DNA of 64,000 nt from Adineta vaga (GCA_021613535.1 CP075493.1:18082848-18146847); one strand, 5' to 3'; counted from the stretch's first letter, positions 31,833 through 47,800 are shown. Numbers and translations are program-made. The notes: generated by a model from the sequence alone, not told the origin.

Positions 31833-34800
31833 TGTTAGCCGATGACCTGTAGCGCACATTGATATTTTCTCTTGTATTGATAAAAAACCTTCGAAATGAT
31901 CTCGATTTCTCATCAATACACACTTGTTCTCTATCTTATCATCTTGCCAGAGAGAGAATACATATCTCTTCTCTCTTTGCTGCCTCATTCTCCTTGTCCT
32001 TGTGCTCAGCTGGCCCTTCGGGCCATGCTTCGCTTCTTTTTCTTTGAAATTTTCTGGATTTCTCATCAAAATGCTTGATATCATTCATGTCTTTGTTAGA
32101 TGATATCTTTCTTGAACATTCACTCTCTGTAATTGTTGATATATGCACACACTTCAACAAAGATGTCTCCTCAACAAGTCTTTTGAGCTATATCTCGATA
32201 GAATGGGTGAGGGTGTGGGTGGATGTATGAGGGCATATCACAATGGGTGAGGGTGCTTCGAAAACGTGTTGCCTTTGATGAAAAATTTCATTTGATGCTA
32301 CATTTGACTGATGTGCGCCGGAGGTGTGCGCTGTGCGCCGTGCGCCGTGTGTTTTCCTATAGAGCAATGTTAGCCGATGACCTGTAGCGCACATTGATAT
32401 TTTCTCTTGTATTGATAAAAAACCTTCGAAATGATCTCGATTTCTCATCAATACACACTTGTTCTCTATCTTATCATCTTGCCAGAGAGAGAATACATAT
32501 CTCTTCTCTCTTTGCTGCCTCATTCTCCTTGTCCTTGTGCTCAGCTGGCCCTTCGGGCCATGCTTCGCTTCTTTTTCTTTGAAATTTTCTGGATTTCTCA
32601 TCAAAATGCTTGATATCATTCATGTCTTTGTTAGATGATATCTTTCTTGAACATTCACTCTCTGTAATTGTTGATATATGCACACACTTCAACAAAGATG
32701 TCTCCTCAACAAGTCTTTTGAGCTATATCTCGATAGAATGGGTGAGGGTGTGGGTGGATGTATGAGGGCATATCACAATGGGTGAGGGTGCTTCGAAAAC
32801 GTGTTGCCTTTGATGAAAAATTTCATTTGATGCTACATTTGACTGATGTGCGCCGGAGGTGTGCGCTGTGCGCCGTGCGCCGTGTGTTTTCCTATAGAGC
32901 AATGTTAGCCGATGACCTGTAGCGCACATTGATATTTTCTCTTGTATTGATAAAAAACCTTCGAAATGATCTCGATTTCTCATCAATACACACTTGTTCT
33001 CTATCTTATCATCTTGCCAGAGAGAGAATACATATCTCTTCTCTCTTTGCTGCCTCATTCTCCTTGTCCTTGTGCTCAGCTGGCCCTTCGGGCCATGCTT
33101 CGCTTCTTTTTCTTTGAAATTTTCTGGATTTCTCATCAAAATGCTTGATATCATTCATGTCTTTGTTAGATGATATCTTTCTTGAACATTCACTCTCTGT
33201 AATTGTTGATATATGCACACACTTCAACAAAGATGTCTCCTCAACAAGTCTTTTGAGCTATATCTCGATAGAATGGGTGAGGGTGTGGGTGGATGTATGA
33301 GGGCATATCACAATGGGTGAGGGTGCTTCGAAAACGTGTTGCCTTTGATGAAAAATTTCATTTGATGCTACATTTGACTGATGTGCGCCGGAGGTGTGCG
33401 CTGTGCGCCGTGCGCCGTGTGTTTTCCTATAGAGCAATGTTAGCCGATGACCTGTAGCGCACATTGATATTTTCTCTTGTATTGATAAAAAACCTTCGAA
33501 ATGATCTCGATTTCTCATCAATACACACTTGTTCTCTATCTTATCATCTTGCCAGAGAGAGAATACATATCTCTTCTCTCTTTGCTGCCTCATTCTCCTT
33601 GTCCTTGTGCTCAGCTGGCCCTTCGGGCCATGCTTCGCTTCTTTTTCTTTGAAATTTTCTGGATTTCTCATCAAAATGCTTGATATCATTCATGTCTTTG
33701 TTAGATGATATCTTTCTTGAACATTCACTCTCTGTAATTGTTGATATATGCACACACTTCAACAAAGATGTCTCCTCAACAAGTCTTTTGAGCTATATCT
33801 CGATAGAATGGGTGAGGGTGTGGGTGGATGTATGAGGGCATATCACAATGGGTGAGGGTGCTTCGAAAACGTGTTGCCTTTGATGAAAAATTTCATTTGA
33901 TGCTACATTTGACTGATGTGCGCCGGAGGTGTGCGCTGTGCGCCGTGCGCCGTGTGTTTTCCTATAGAGCAATGTTAGCCGATGACCTGTAGCGCACATT
34001 GATATTTTCTCTTGTATTGATAAAAAACCTTCGAAATGATCTCGATTTCTCATCAATACACACTTGTTCTCTATCTTATCATCTTGCCAGAGAGAGAATA
34101 CATATCTCTTCTCTCTTTGCTGCCTCATTCTCCTTGTCCTTGTGCTCAGCTGGCCCTTCGGGCCATGCTTCGCTTCTTTTCTTTTTGAAATTTTCTGGAT
34201 TTCTCATCAAAATGCTTGATATCATTCATGTCTTTGTTAGATGATATCTTTCTTGAACATTCACTCTCTGTAATTGTTGATATATGCACACACTTCAACA
34301 AAGATGTCTCCTCAACAAGTCTTTTGAGCTATATCTCGATAGAATGGGTGAGGGTGTGGGTGGATGTATGAGGGCATATCACAATGGGTGAGGGTGCTTC
34401 GAAAACGTGTTGCCTTTGATGAAAAATTTCATTTGATGCTACATTTGACTGATGTGCGCCGGAGGTGTGCGCTGTGCGCCGTGCGCCGTGTGTTTTCCTA
34501 TAGAGCAATGTTAGCCGATGACCTGTAGCGCACATTGATATTTTCTCTTGTATTGATAAAAAACCTTCGAAATGATCTCGATTTCTCATCAATACACACT
34601 TGTTCTCTATCTTATCATCTTGCCAGAGAGAGAATACATATCTCTTCTCTCTTTGCTGCCTCATTCTCCTTGTCCTTGTGCTCAGCTGGCCCTTCGGGCC
34701 ATGCTTCGCTTCTTTTTCTTTGAAATTTTCTGGATTTCTCATCAAAATGCTTGATATCATTCATGTCTTTGTTAGATGATATCTTTCTTGAACATTCACT

Positions 34801-35830
34801 CTCTGTAATTGTTGATATATGCACACACTTCAACAAAGATGTCTCCTCAACAAGTCTTTTGAGCTATATCTCGATAGAATGGGTGAGGGTGTGGGTGGAT
34901 GTATGAGGGCATATCACAATGGGTGAGGGTGCTTCGAAAACGTGTTGCCTTTGATGAAAAATTTCATTTGATGCTACATTTGACTGATGTGCGCCGGAGG
35001 TGTGCGCTGTGCGCCGTGCGCCGTGTGTTTTCCTATAGAGCAATGTTAGCCGATGACCTGTAGCGCACATTGATATTTTCTCTTGTATTGATAAAAAACC
35101 TTCGAAATGATCTCGATTTCTCATCAATACACACTTGTTCTCTATCTTATCATCTTGCCAGAGAGAGAATACATATCTCTTCTCTCTTTGCTGCCTCATT
35201 CTCCTTGTCCTTGTGCTCAGCTGGCCCTTCGGGCCATGCTTCGCTTCTTTTTCTTTGAAATTTTCTGGATTTCTCATCAAAATGCTTGATATCATTCATG
35301 TCTTTGTTAGATGATATCTTTCTTGAACATTCACTCTCTGTAATTGTTGATATATGCACACACTTCAACAAAGATGTCTCCTCAACAAGTCTTTTGAGCT
35401 ATATCTCGATAGAATGGGTGAGGGTGTGTGGTGGATGTATGAGGGCATATCACAATGGGTGAGGGTGCTTCGAAAACGTGTTGCCTTTGATGAAAAATTT
35501 CATTTGATGCTACATTTGACTGATGTGCGCCGGAGGTGTGCGCTGTGCGCCGTGCGCCGTGTGTTTTCCTATAGAGCAATGTTAGCCGATGACCTGTAGC
35601 GCACATTGATATTTTCTCTTGTATTGATAAAAAACCTTCGAAATGATCTCGATTTCTCATCAATACACACTTGTTCTCTATCTTATCATCTTGCCAGAGA
35701 GAGAATACATATCTCTTCTCTCTTTGCTGCCTCATTCTCCTTGTCCTTGTGCTCAGCTGGCCCTTCGGGCCATGCTTCGCTTCTTTTTCTTTGAAATTTT
35801 CTGGATTTCTCATCAAAATGCTTGATATCA

Positions 35831-38800
35831 TTCATGTCTTGTTAGATGATATCTTTCTTGAACATTCACTCTCTGTAATTGTTGATATATGCACACACTT
35901 CAACAAAGATGTCTCCTCAACAAGTTTTTGAGCTATATTCTCGATAGAATGGGTGAGGGTGTGGGTGGATGTATGAGGGCATATCACAATGGGTGAGGTG
36001 CTTCGAAAACGTGTTGCCTTTGATGAAAAATTTCATTTGATGCTACATTTGACTGATGTGCGCCGGAGGTGTGCGCTGTGCGCCGTGCGCCGTGTGTTTT
36101 CCTATAGAGCAATGTTAGCCGATGACCTGTAGCGCACGATTGATATTTTCTCTTGTATTGATAAAAAAACCTTCGAAATGATCTCGATTTCTCATCAATA
36201 CACACTTGTTCTCTATCTTATCATCTTGCCAGAGAGAGAATACATATCTCTTCTCTCTTTGCTGCCTCATTCTCCTTGTCCTTGTGCTCAGCTGGCCCTT
36301 CGGGCCATGCTTCGCTTCTTTTCTCTTGAAATTTTCTGGGATTTCTCATCAAAATGCTTGATATCATTCATGTCTTTGTTAGATGATATCTTTCTTGAAC
36401 ATTCACTCTCTTTGTTGATCATATCTCTGTTGATATATGCGACACACTTCAACAAAGATGTCTCCTCAACAAGTCTTTTGAGCTATATCTCGATCTAGAA
36501 TGGGTGAGGGTGTGGCGTTGGATGTATGAGGGCATATCACAATGGGTGAGGGCTGCTTCGAAAACGTTGTTGCCTTTTTGATGAAAAATTTCATTTGATG
36601 CTACATTTGACTGATGTGCGCCGGAGGTGTGCGCTGTGCGCCGTGCCAACCGTGTGTTTTCCTATAGAGCAATGTTAGCCGATGACTGTAGCGCACATTT
36701 CGATTATTTTTCTCTTGTATTGATAAAAAAACCTTCGAAATGATCTCGATTTCTCATCAATACACACTTGTTCTCTATCTTATCATCTTGCCAGAGAGAG
36801 AATACATATCTCTTCTCTCTTTAGCTGCCTCATTCTCCTTGTCCTTGTGCTCAGCTGGCCCTTCGGGCCATTGCTTCGCTTCTTTTCTTTGAAATTTTCT
36901 GGATTTCTCATCAAAATGCTTGATATCATTCATGTCTTTGTTAGATGATATCTTTCTTGAACATTCACTCTCTGTAATTGTTGATATATGCACACAACTT
37001 CAACAAAGATGTCTCCTCAACAAGTCTTTTGATGCTATATCTCGATAGACATGGGTGAGGGTGTGGGTGGATGTATGAGGGCATATCACAATGGCCCGTG
37101 AGGGTGCTTCGAAAACGTGTTGCCTTTGATGAAAAATTTCATTTGATGCTACATTTGACTGATGTGCGCCGGAGGTGTGCGCTGTGCGCCGTGCGCCGTG
37201 TGTTTTCCTATAGAGCAATGTTAGCCGATGACCTGTAGCGCACATTGATATTTTCTCTTGTATTGATAAAAACCTTCGAAATGATCTCGATTTCTCATCA
37301 ATACACACTTGTTCTCTATCTTATCATCTTGCCAGAGAATACATATCTCTTCTCTCTTTGCTGCCTCATTCTCCTTGTCCTTGTGCTCAGCTGGCCCTTC
37401 GGGCCATGCTTCACTTCTTTTCTTTGAAATTTTCTGGATTTCTCATCAAATGCTTGATATCATTCATGTCTTTGTTAGATGATATCTTTCTTGAACATTC
37501 ACTCTCTGTAATTGTTGATATATGCACACACTTCAACAAAGATGTCTCCTCAACAAGTCTTTTGAGCTATATCTCGATAGAATGGGTGAGGGTGTGGGTG
37601 GATGTATGAGGGCATATCACAATGGGTGAGGGTGCTTCGAAAACGTGTTGCCTTTGATGAAAAATTTCATTTGATGCTACATTTGACTGATGTGCGCCGG
37701 AGGTGTGCGCTGTGCGCCGTGCGCCGTGTGTTTCCTATAGAGCAATGTTAGGCCGATGACCTGTAGCGCACATTGATATTTTCTCTTGTATTGATAAAAA
37801 CCTTCGAAATGATCTCGATTTCTCAATACACACTTGTTCTCTATCTTATCATCTTGCCAGAGAGAATACATATCTCTTCTCTCTTTGCTGCCTCATTCTC
37901 CTTGTCCTTGTGCTCAGCTGGCCCTTCGGGCCATGCTTCGCTTCTTTTTCTTTGAAATTTTCTGGATTTCTCATCAAAATGCTTGATATCATTCATGTCT
38001 TTGTTAGATGATATCTTTCTTGAACATTCACTCTCTGTAATTGTTGATATATGCACACACTTCAACAAAGATGTCTCCTCAACAAGTCTTTTGAGCTATT
38101 ATCTCGATAGAATGGGTGAGGGTGTGGGTGGATGTATGAGGGCATATCACAATGGGTGAGGGTGCTTCGAAAAAACGAATGTTGCCTTTGATGAAAAATT
38201 TCATTTGATTGCTACATTTGACTGATGTGCGCCGGAGGTGTGCGCTGTGCGCCGTGCGCCGTGTGTTTTCCTATAGAGCAATGTTAGCCGATGACCTGTT
38301 TAGCGCACATTGATATTTTCTCTATGTATTTGATAAAAAAACCTTCGAAATGATCTCGATTTCTCTTCATCAATACACACTTGTTCTCTATCTTATCATC
38401 TTGCCAGAGAGAGAATACATATCTCTTCTCTCTTTGCTGCCTCATTCTCCTTGTCCTTGTGCCTCAGCTGGCCCTTCGGGCCATGCTTCGCTTCTTTTTT
38501 CTTTTTGAAATTTTCTGGATTTCTCATCAAAATGCTTGATATCATTCAATGTCTTTGTTAGATGATATCTTTCTTGAACATTCACTCTCTGTAATTGTTG
38601 ATATATGCACACACTTCAACAAAGATGTCTCCTCAACAAAGTCTTTTGAGCTATATCTCGATAGAATGGGTGAGGGGTGTGGGTGGATGTATGAGGGCAT
38701 ATCACAATGGGGTGAGGGTGCTTCGAAAACGTGTTGCCTTTGATGAAAAATTTCATTTTTGATGCTACATTTGACTGATGTGCGCCGGAGGTGTGCGCTG

Positions 38801-41800
38801 TGCGCCGTGCGCCGTGTGTTTTTTCCTATAGAGCAATGTTAGCCGATGACCTGTAGCGCACATTTGATATTTTCTCTTGTATTGATAAAAAACCTTCGAA
38901 ATGATCTCGATTTCTCATCAATACACACTTGTTCTCTATCTTATCATCTTGCCAGAGAGAGAATACATATCTCTTCTCTCTTTGCTGCCTCATTCTCCTT
39001 GTCCTTGTGCTCAGCTGGCCCTTCGGGCCATGCTTCGCTTCTTTTTTCTTTGAAATTTTCTGGGATTTCTCATCAAAATGCTTGATATCATTCATGTCTT
39101 TGTTAGATGATATCTTTCTTTTTTGAACATTTCACTCTCTGTAATTGTTGATATATGCACACACTTCAACAAAGATGTCTCCTCAACAAGTCTTTTGAGC
39201 TATATCTCGATAGAATGGCGTGAGGGTGTGGGTGGATGTTTATGAGGGCATATCACAATGGGTTTTTGAGGGTGCTTCGAAAACGTGTTGCCTTTTTGAT
39301 GAAAAATTTCATTTGATGCTACATTTGACTGATGTGATCGCCGGAAGGTGTGCGCTGTGCGCCGTGCGCCGTGTGTTTTCCTATAGAGCAATGTTAGCTG
39401 ATGACCTGTAGCGCACATTGATATTTTCTTTCTTGTATTGATAAAAAACCTTTCGAAATGATCTCGATTTCTCATCAATACACACTTGTTCTCTATCTTA
39501 TCATCTTGCCAGAGAGAGATACATTATCTCTTCTCTCTTTGCTGCCTCATTCTCCTTGTCCTTGTGCTCAGCTGGCCCTTCGGGCCATGCTTCGCTTCTT
39601 TTCTTTGAAATTTTTCTGGATTTTTCTTCATCAAAATGCTTGATATCATTCATGTCTTTGTTAGATGATATCTTTCTTGAACATTTCACTCTCTGTAATT
39701 GTTGATATATGCACACACTTCAACAAAGATGTCTCCTCAACAAGTCTTTCTGAGCTATATCTCGATAGAATGGGTGAGGGTGTGGGTGGATGTATGAGGG
39801 CATATCACAATGGGTGAGGGTGCTTCGAAAAAACGTGTTGCCTTTGATGAAAAATTTCATTTTGATGCTACATTTGACTGATGTGCGCCGGAGGTGTGCG
39901 CTGTGCGCCGTGCGCCGTGTGTTTTCCTATAGAGCAATGTTAGCCGATGACCTGTAGCGCACATTGATATTTTCTCTTGTATTGATAAAAAACCTTCGAA
40001 ATGATCTCGATTTCTCATCAATACACACTTGTTCTCTATCTTATCATCTTGCCAGAGAGAGAATACATATCTCTTCTCTCTTTGCTGCCTCATTCTCCTT
40101 GTCCTTGTGCTCAGCTGGCCCTTCGGGCCATGCTTCGCTTTCTCTTTTCTTTGAAATTTTTCTGGATTTCTCATCAAAATGCTTGATATCATTCATGTCG
40201 TTTGTTAGCATGATATCTTTCTTGAACATTCACTCTCTGTAATTGTTGATATATGCACACACTTCAACAAAGATGTCTCCTCAACAAGTCTTTTGAGCTA
40301 TATCTCGATAGAATGGGTGAGGGTGTGGGTGGATGTATGAGGGCATATCACAATGGGTGAGGGTGCTTCGAAAACGTGTTGCCTTTGATGAAAAATTTCA
40401 TTTGATGCTACATTTGACTGATGTGCGCCGGAGGTGTGCGCTGTGCGCCGTGCGCCGTGTGTTTTCCTATAGAGCAATGTTAGCCGATGACCTGTAGCGC
40501 ACATTGATATTTTCTCTTTATTGATAAAAAACCTTCGAAATGATCTCGATTTCTCATCAATACACACTTGTTCTCTATCTTATCATCTTGCCAGAGAGAG
40601 AATACATATCTCTTCTCTCTTTGCTGCCTCATTCTCCTTGTCCTTGTGCTCAGCTGGCCCTTCGGGCCATGCTTCGCTTCTTTTTCTTTGAAATTTTCTG
40701 GATTTCTCATCAAAATGCTTGATATCATTCATGTCTTTGTTAGATGATATCTTTCTTGAACATTCACTCTCTGTAATTGTTGATATATGCACACACTTCA
40801 ACAAGATGTCTCCTCAACAAGTCTTTTGAGCTATATCTCGATAGAATGGGTGAGGGTGTGGGTGGATGTATGAGGGCATATCACAATGGGTGAGGGTGCT
40901 TCGAAAACGTGTTGCCTTTGATGAAAAATTTCATTTGATGCTACATTTGACTGATGTGCGCCGGAGGTGTGCGCTGTGCGCCGTGCGCCGTGTGTTTTCC
41001 TATAGAGCAATGTTAGCCGATGACCTGTAGCGCACATTGATATTTTCTCTTGTATTGATAAAAAACCTTCGAAATGATCTCGATTTCTCATCAATACACA
41101 CTTGTTCTCTATCTTATCATCTTGCCAGAGAGAGAATACATATCTCTTCTCTCTTTGCTGCCTCATTCTCCTTGTCCTTGTGCTCAGCTGGCCCTTCGGG
41201 CCATGCTTCGCTTCTTTTTCTTTGAAATTTTCTGGATTTCTCATCAAAATGCTTGATATCATTCATGTCTTTGTTAGATGATATCTTTCTTGAACATTCA
41301 CTCTCTGTAATTGTTGATATATGCACACACTTCAACAAAGATGTCTCCTCAACAAGTCTTTTGAGCTATATCTCGATAGAATGGGTGAGGGTGTGGGTGG
41401 ATGTATGAGGGCATATCACAATGGGTGAGGCGTGCTTCGAAAACGTGTTGCCTTTGATGAAAAAATTTCATTTGATGCTACATTTGACTGCATGTGCGCC
41501 GGAGCGTGTGCGCTGTGCGCCGTGCGCCGTGTGTTTTCCTATAGAGCAATGTTAGCCGATGACCTGTAGCGCACATTGATATTTTTTCTCTTGTATTTGA
41601 TAAAAAACCTTCGAAATATCTCGATTTCTCATCAATACACACTTGTTCTCTCTATCTTATCATCTTGCCAGAGAGAGAATACATATCTCTTTCTCTCTTT
41701 GCTGCCTCATTCTCCTTGTCCTTGTGCTCAGCTGGGCCCTTCGGGCCATGCTTCCTTCTTTTCTTTGAAATTTTCTGGATTTCTCATCAAAATGCTTGAT

Positions 41801-44800
41801 ATCATTCATGTCTTTGTTAGATGATATCTTTCTTGAACATTTCACTCTCTGTAATGTTGATATATGCACACACTTCAAAACAAAGATGTCTCCTCAACAA
41901 GTTTCTTTTGAGCTATATCTCGATAGAATGGGTGAGGGTGTGGGTGGATGTATGAGGGCATATCACAATGGGTGAGGGTGCTTCGAAAACGTGTTGCCTT
42001 TGATGAAAAATTTCATTTGATGCTACATTTGACTGATGTGCGCCGGAGGTGTGCGCTGTGCGCCGTGCGCCGTGTGTTTTCCTATAGAGCAATGTTAGCC
42101 GATGACCTGTAGCGCACATTGATATTTTCTCTTGTATTGATAAAAAACCTTCGAAATGATCTCGATTTCTCATCAATACACACTTGTTCTCTATCTTATC
42201 ATCTTGCCAGAGAGAATACATATCTCTTCTCTCTTTGCTGCCTCATTCTCCTTGTCCTTGTGCTCAGCTGGCCCTTCGGGCCGCTTCACTTCTTTTCTTT
42301 GAAATTTTCTGGATTTCTCATCAAAATGCTTGATATCATTCATGTCTTTGTTAGATGATATCTTTCTTGAACATTCACTCTCTGTAATTGTTGATATATG
42401 CACACACTTCAACAAAGATGTCTCCTCAACAAGTCTTTTGAGCTATATCTCGATAGAATGGGTGAGGGTGTGGGTGGATGTATGAGGGCATATCACAATG
42501 GGTGAGGGTGCTTCGAAAACGTGTTGCCTTTGATGAAAAATTTCATTTGATGCTACATTTGACTGATGTGCGCCGGAGGTGTGCGCTGTGCGCCGTGCGC
42601 CGTGTGTTTTCCTATAGAGCAATGTTAGCCGATGACCTGTAGCGCACATTGATATTTTCTCTTGTATTGATAAAACCTTCGAAATGATCTCGATTTCTCA
42701 TCAATACACACTTGTTCTCTATCTTATCATCTTGCCAGAGAGATACATATCTCTTCTCTCTTTGCTGCCTCATTCTCCTTGTCCTTGTGCTCAGCTGGCC
42801 CTTCGGGCCGTAGCTTCGCTTCTTTTCTTTGAAATTTTCTGGATTTCTCATCAAAATGCTTGATATCATTCATGTCTTTGTTAGATGATATCTTTCTTGA
42901 ACATTCACTCTCTGTAATTGTTGATATATGCACACACTTCAACAAAGATGTCTCCTCAACAAGTCTTTTGAGCTATATCTCGATAGAATGGGTGAGGGTG
43001 TGGGTGGATGTATGAGGGCATATCACAATGGGTGAGGGTGCTTCGAAAACGTGTTGCCTTTGATGAAAAATTTCATTTGATGCTACATTTGACTGATGTG
43101 CGCCGGAGGTGTGCGCTGTGCGCCGATGCGCCGTGGTGTTTTCCTATAGAGCAATGTTAGCCGATGACCTGTAGCGCACATTGATATTTTCTCTTGTATT
43201 GATAAAAAACCTTCGAAATGATCTCGATTTCTCATCAATACACACTTGTTCTCTATCTTATCATCTTGCCAGAGAGAGAATACATATCTCTTCTCTCTTT
43301 GCTGCCTCATTCTCCTTGTCCTTGTGCTCAGCTGGCCCTTCGGGCCATGCTTCGCTTCTTTTTCTTTGAAATTTTCTGGATTTCTCATCAAAATGCTTGA
43401 TATCATTCATGTCTTTGTTAGATGATATCTTTCTTGAACATTCACTCTCTGTAATTGTTGATATATGCACACACTTCAACAAAGATGTCTCCTCAACAAG
43501 TCTTTTGAGCTATATCTCGATAGAATGGGTGAGGGTGTGGAGTGGATGTATGAGGGCATATCACAATGGGTGAGGTGCTTCGAAAACGTGTTGCCTTTGA
43601 TGAAAATTTCATTTGATGCTACATTTGACTGATGTGCGCCGGAGGTGTGCGCTGTGCGCCGTGCGCCGTGTGTTTTCCTATAGAGCAATGTTAGCCGATG
43701 ACCTGTAGCGCACATTGATATTTTCTCTTGTATGATAAAAACCTTCGAAATGATCTCGATTTCTCATCAATACACACTTGTTCTCTATCTTATCATCTTG
43801 CCAGAGATACATATCTCTTCTCTCTTTGCTGCACCTCATTCTCCTTGTCCTTGTGCTCAGCTGGCCCTTCGGGCCGTGCTTCGCTTCTTTTCTTTGAAAT
43901 TTTCTGGATTTCTCATCAAAATGCTTTGATATCATTCATGTCTTTGTTAGATGATATCTTTCTTGAACATTCACTCTCTGTAATTGTTGATATATGCACA
44001 CACTTCAACAAAGATGTCTCCTCAACAAGTCTTTTGAGCTATATCTCGATAGAATGGGTGAGGGTGTGGGTGGATGTATGAGGGCATATCACAATGGGTG
44101 AGGGTGCTTCGAAAACGTGTTGCCTTTGATGAAAAATTTCATTTGATGCTACATTTGACTGATGTGCGCCGGAGGTGTGCGCTGTGCGCCGTGCGCCGTG
44201 TGTTTTCCTATAGAGCAATGTTAGCCGATGACCTGTAGCGCACATTGATATTTTCTCTTGTATTGATAAAACCTTCGAAATGATCTCGATTTCTCATCAA
44301 TACACACTTGTTCTCTCTATCTTATCATCTTGCCAGAGAGAGAATACATATCTCTTCTCTCTTTGCTGCCTCATTCTCCTTGTCCTTGTGCTCAGCTGGC
44401 CCTTCGGGCCATGCTTCGCTTCTTTTTCTTTGAAATTTTCTGGATTTCTCATCAAAATGCTTGATATCATTCATGTCTTTGTTAGATGATATCTTTCTTG
44501 AACATTCACTCTCTGTAATTGTTGATATATGCACACAACTTCAACAAGATGTCTCCTCAAACAAGTCTTTTGAGCTATATCTCGATAGAATGGGTGAGGT
44601 GTGGGTGGATGTATGAGGGCAATATCACAATGGGTGAGGGTGCTTCGAAAACGTGTTGCCCTTTGATGAAAAATTTCATTTGATGCTACATTTGACTGAT
44701 GTGCGCCGGAGGTGTGCGCTGTGCGCCGTGCGCCGTGTGTTTTCCCTATAGAGCAATGTTAGCCGATGACCTGTAGCGCACATTGATATTTTTCTCTTGT

Positions 44801-47800
44801 ATTGATAAAAAACCTTCGAAATGATCTCGATTTCTCATCAATACACACTTGTTCTCTATCTTATCATCTTGCCGAGAGAGAATACATATCTCTTCTCTCT
44901 TTGCTGCCTCATTCTCCTTGTCCTTGTGCTCAGCTGGCATTCGGGCCATGCTTCGCTTCTTTTTCTTTGAAATTTCTGGATTTCTCATCAAAATGCTTGA
45001 TATCATTCATGTCTTTGTTAGATGATATCTTTTCTTGAACATTCACTCTCTGTAATTGTTGATATATGCACACTTCAACAAAGATGTCTCCTCAACAAGT
45101 CTTTTGAGCTATATCTCGATAGAATGGGTGAGGGTGTGGGTGGATGTGAGGGCATATCACATGGGTGAGGGTGCTTCGAAAACGTGTTGCCTTTGATGAA
45201 AAATTTCATTTGATGCTACATTTGACTGATGTGAAGCCGGAGGTGTGCGCTGTGCGCCGTGCGCCGTGTGTTTTCCTATAGAGCAATGTTACCGATGACC
45301 TGTAGCGCACATTGATATTTTTCTCTTGTATTGATAAAAACCTTCGAAATGATCTCGATTTCTCATCAATACACACTTGTTCTCTATCTTATCATCTTGC
45401 CAGAGAGAATACATATCTCTTCTCTCTTTGCTGCCTTCATTCTCCTTGTCCTTGTGCTCAAGCTCTGGCCCTATCGGCCATGCTTCGCTTCTTTTCTTGA
45501 AATTTCTGGATTTCTCATCAAAATGCTTGATATCATTCATGTCTTGTTAGATGATATCTTTCTTGAACATTCAACTCTCTGTAATTGTTGATATATGCAC
45601 ACACTTCAACAAAGATTCTCCTCAACAAGTCTTTTGAGCTATATCTCGATCGAATGGTGAGGGTGTGGGTGGATGTATGAGGGCATATCACAATGGGTGA
45701 GGGATTCTTCGAAAACGTGTTGCCTTTGATGAAAAATTTCATTTGATGCTACATTTGACTGATGTGCGCCGGAGGTGTGCGCTGTGCGCCGTGCGCCGTG
45801 TACACGTTTCCTATAGGGAGCAATGTTAGCCGATGACCTGTAAGCGCACATTGATATTTTCTCTTGTATTGATAAAACCTTCGAAATGATCTCGATTTCT
45901 CATCAATACACACTTGTCTCTATCTTATCATCTTGCAGAGAGAATGACATATCTCTTCTCTCTTGCTGCCGTCATTCTCCTTAGTCCTTATGCTCAGCTG
46001 GCCCTTCGGGCCGTAGCTTCTGCTTCTTTTTCTTTGAAATTTTCTGGATTTTCATCAAAATGCTTGATATCATTCATGTCTTTGTTAGATGATATCTTTC
46101 TTGAACATTCAACTCTCTGTAATTGTTGATATAATGCACACACTTCAACAAAGATGTCTCCTCAACAAGTCTTTTTGAGCTATATCTCGATAGAATGGGT
46201 GAGGGTGGGTGGATGTATGAGGGCATATCACAAGGGGTGAGGGTGCTTCGAAAACGTGTTGCCTTTGATGAAAAATTTCATTTCGTGCTACATTTGACTG
46301 ATGTGCGCCGGAGGTGTGCGCTGTGCGCCGTGCGCCGTGTGTTTTCCTATGAGCGAATGTTAGCCCGATGACCTGTTAGCGCACATTGATATTTTCTCTT
46401 GTATTGATAAAAACCTCGAAATGATCTCGATTTCTCATCAAGTACACACTTGTTCTCTATCTTATTCATCTTGCCAGAGAGAGAATACATATCTCTTCTC
46501 TCTTTGCTGCCTCATTCTCCTTGTCCTTGTGCTCAGCTGGCCCTTCGGGCCCCCATGCTTCGCTTCTTTTTCTTTGAAATTTTCTGGATTTCTCATCAAA
46601 TGCTTTGATATCATTCATGTCTTTGTTAGATGATATCTTTCTTGAACATTCACTCTCTTGTGATAATTGTTGATATATTGTTGCACACACTTCAACCAAA
46701 GATGTCTCCTCATAACAAGTCTTTTGAGCTATATCTCGATAGAATGGGTGAGGTGTGGGTGGATGTATGAGGGCATATCACAATGGATGAGGGTGCTTCG
46801 AAACGTGTTGCCTTTGATGAAAAATTTCATTTGATGCTACATTTGACTGATGTGCGCCGGAGGTGTGTGCGCTGTGCGCCGTGCGCCGTGTGTTTCGTCC
46901 TATAGAGCAATGTTAGCCGATGACCTGTAGCGCACATTGATATTTTCTCTTGTATTGATAAAAACCTTCGAAATGATCTCGATTTCTCATCAATACACAC
47001 TTGTTCTCTATCTTATCATCTTGCCAGAGAGAACTACATATCTCTTCTCTCTTTGCTGCCTCATTCTCCTTGTCCTTGTGCTCAGCTGGCCCTTCGGGCC
47101 ATGCTTCGCTTCTTTTTTCTTTGAAATTTTCTGGTTTCTCATCAAAATGCTTGATATCATTCATGTCTTTGTTAGATGATATCTTTCTTGAACATTCACT
47201 CTCTGTAATTTCGTTGATATATGCACACACTTCAACAAAGATGTCTCCTCAACAAGTTCTTTTGAGCTATATCTCGATAGAATGCGGTGAGGTGTGGGTG
47301 GATGTATGAGGGCATATCACAATGGGTGAGGGTGCTTCGAAAACGTGTTGCTTTGATGAAAAATTTCATTTGATGCTACATTTGACTGATGTGCGCCGGA
47401 GGTGTGCGCTGTGCGCCGTGCGCCGTGTGTTTTCCTATAGAGCAATGTTAGCCGATGACCTGTAGCGCACATTGATATTTTCTCTTGTATTGATAAAAAA
47501 ACCTTCGAAATGATCTCGATTCTCATCAATACACACTTGTTCTCTATCTTATCATCTTGCCAGAGAGAGAATACATATCTCTTCTCTCTTTGCTGCCTCA
47601 TTCTCCTTGTCCTTGTGCTCAGCTGGCCCTTCGGGCCATGCTTCGCTTCTTTTCTTTGAAATTTTCTGGATTTCTCATCAAAATGCTTGATATCATTCAT
47701 GTCTTTGTTAGATGATATCTTTCTTGAACATTCACTCTCTGTAATTGTTGATATATGCACACACTTCAACAAAGATGTCTCCTCAACAAGTCTTTTGAGC

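Larger units (their letters stand above)
23134..35830 (+). repeat. Homogenised part of the satellite
   Basis: About 24 units are almost identical, with only isolated private changes: one extra A near 26401, a missing C near 26676, CGTTC for CATGC near 30421, one fewer T near 30970, a small insertion near 34180, and an extra T near 35428. Such uniformity indicates recent amplification or efficient gene conversion, assuming the assembly is right. Confidence 0.85.
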
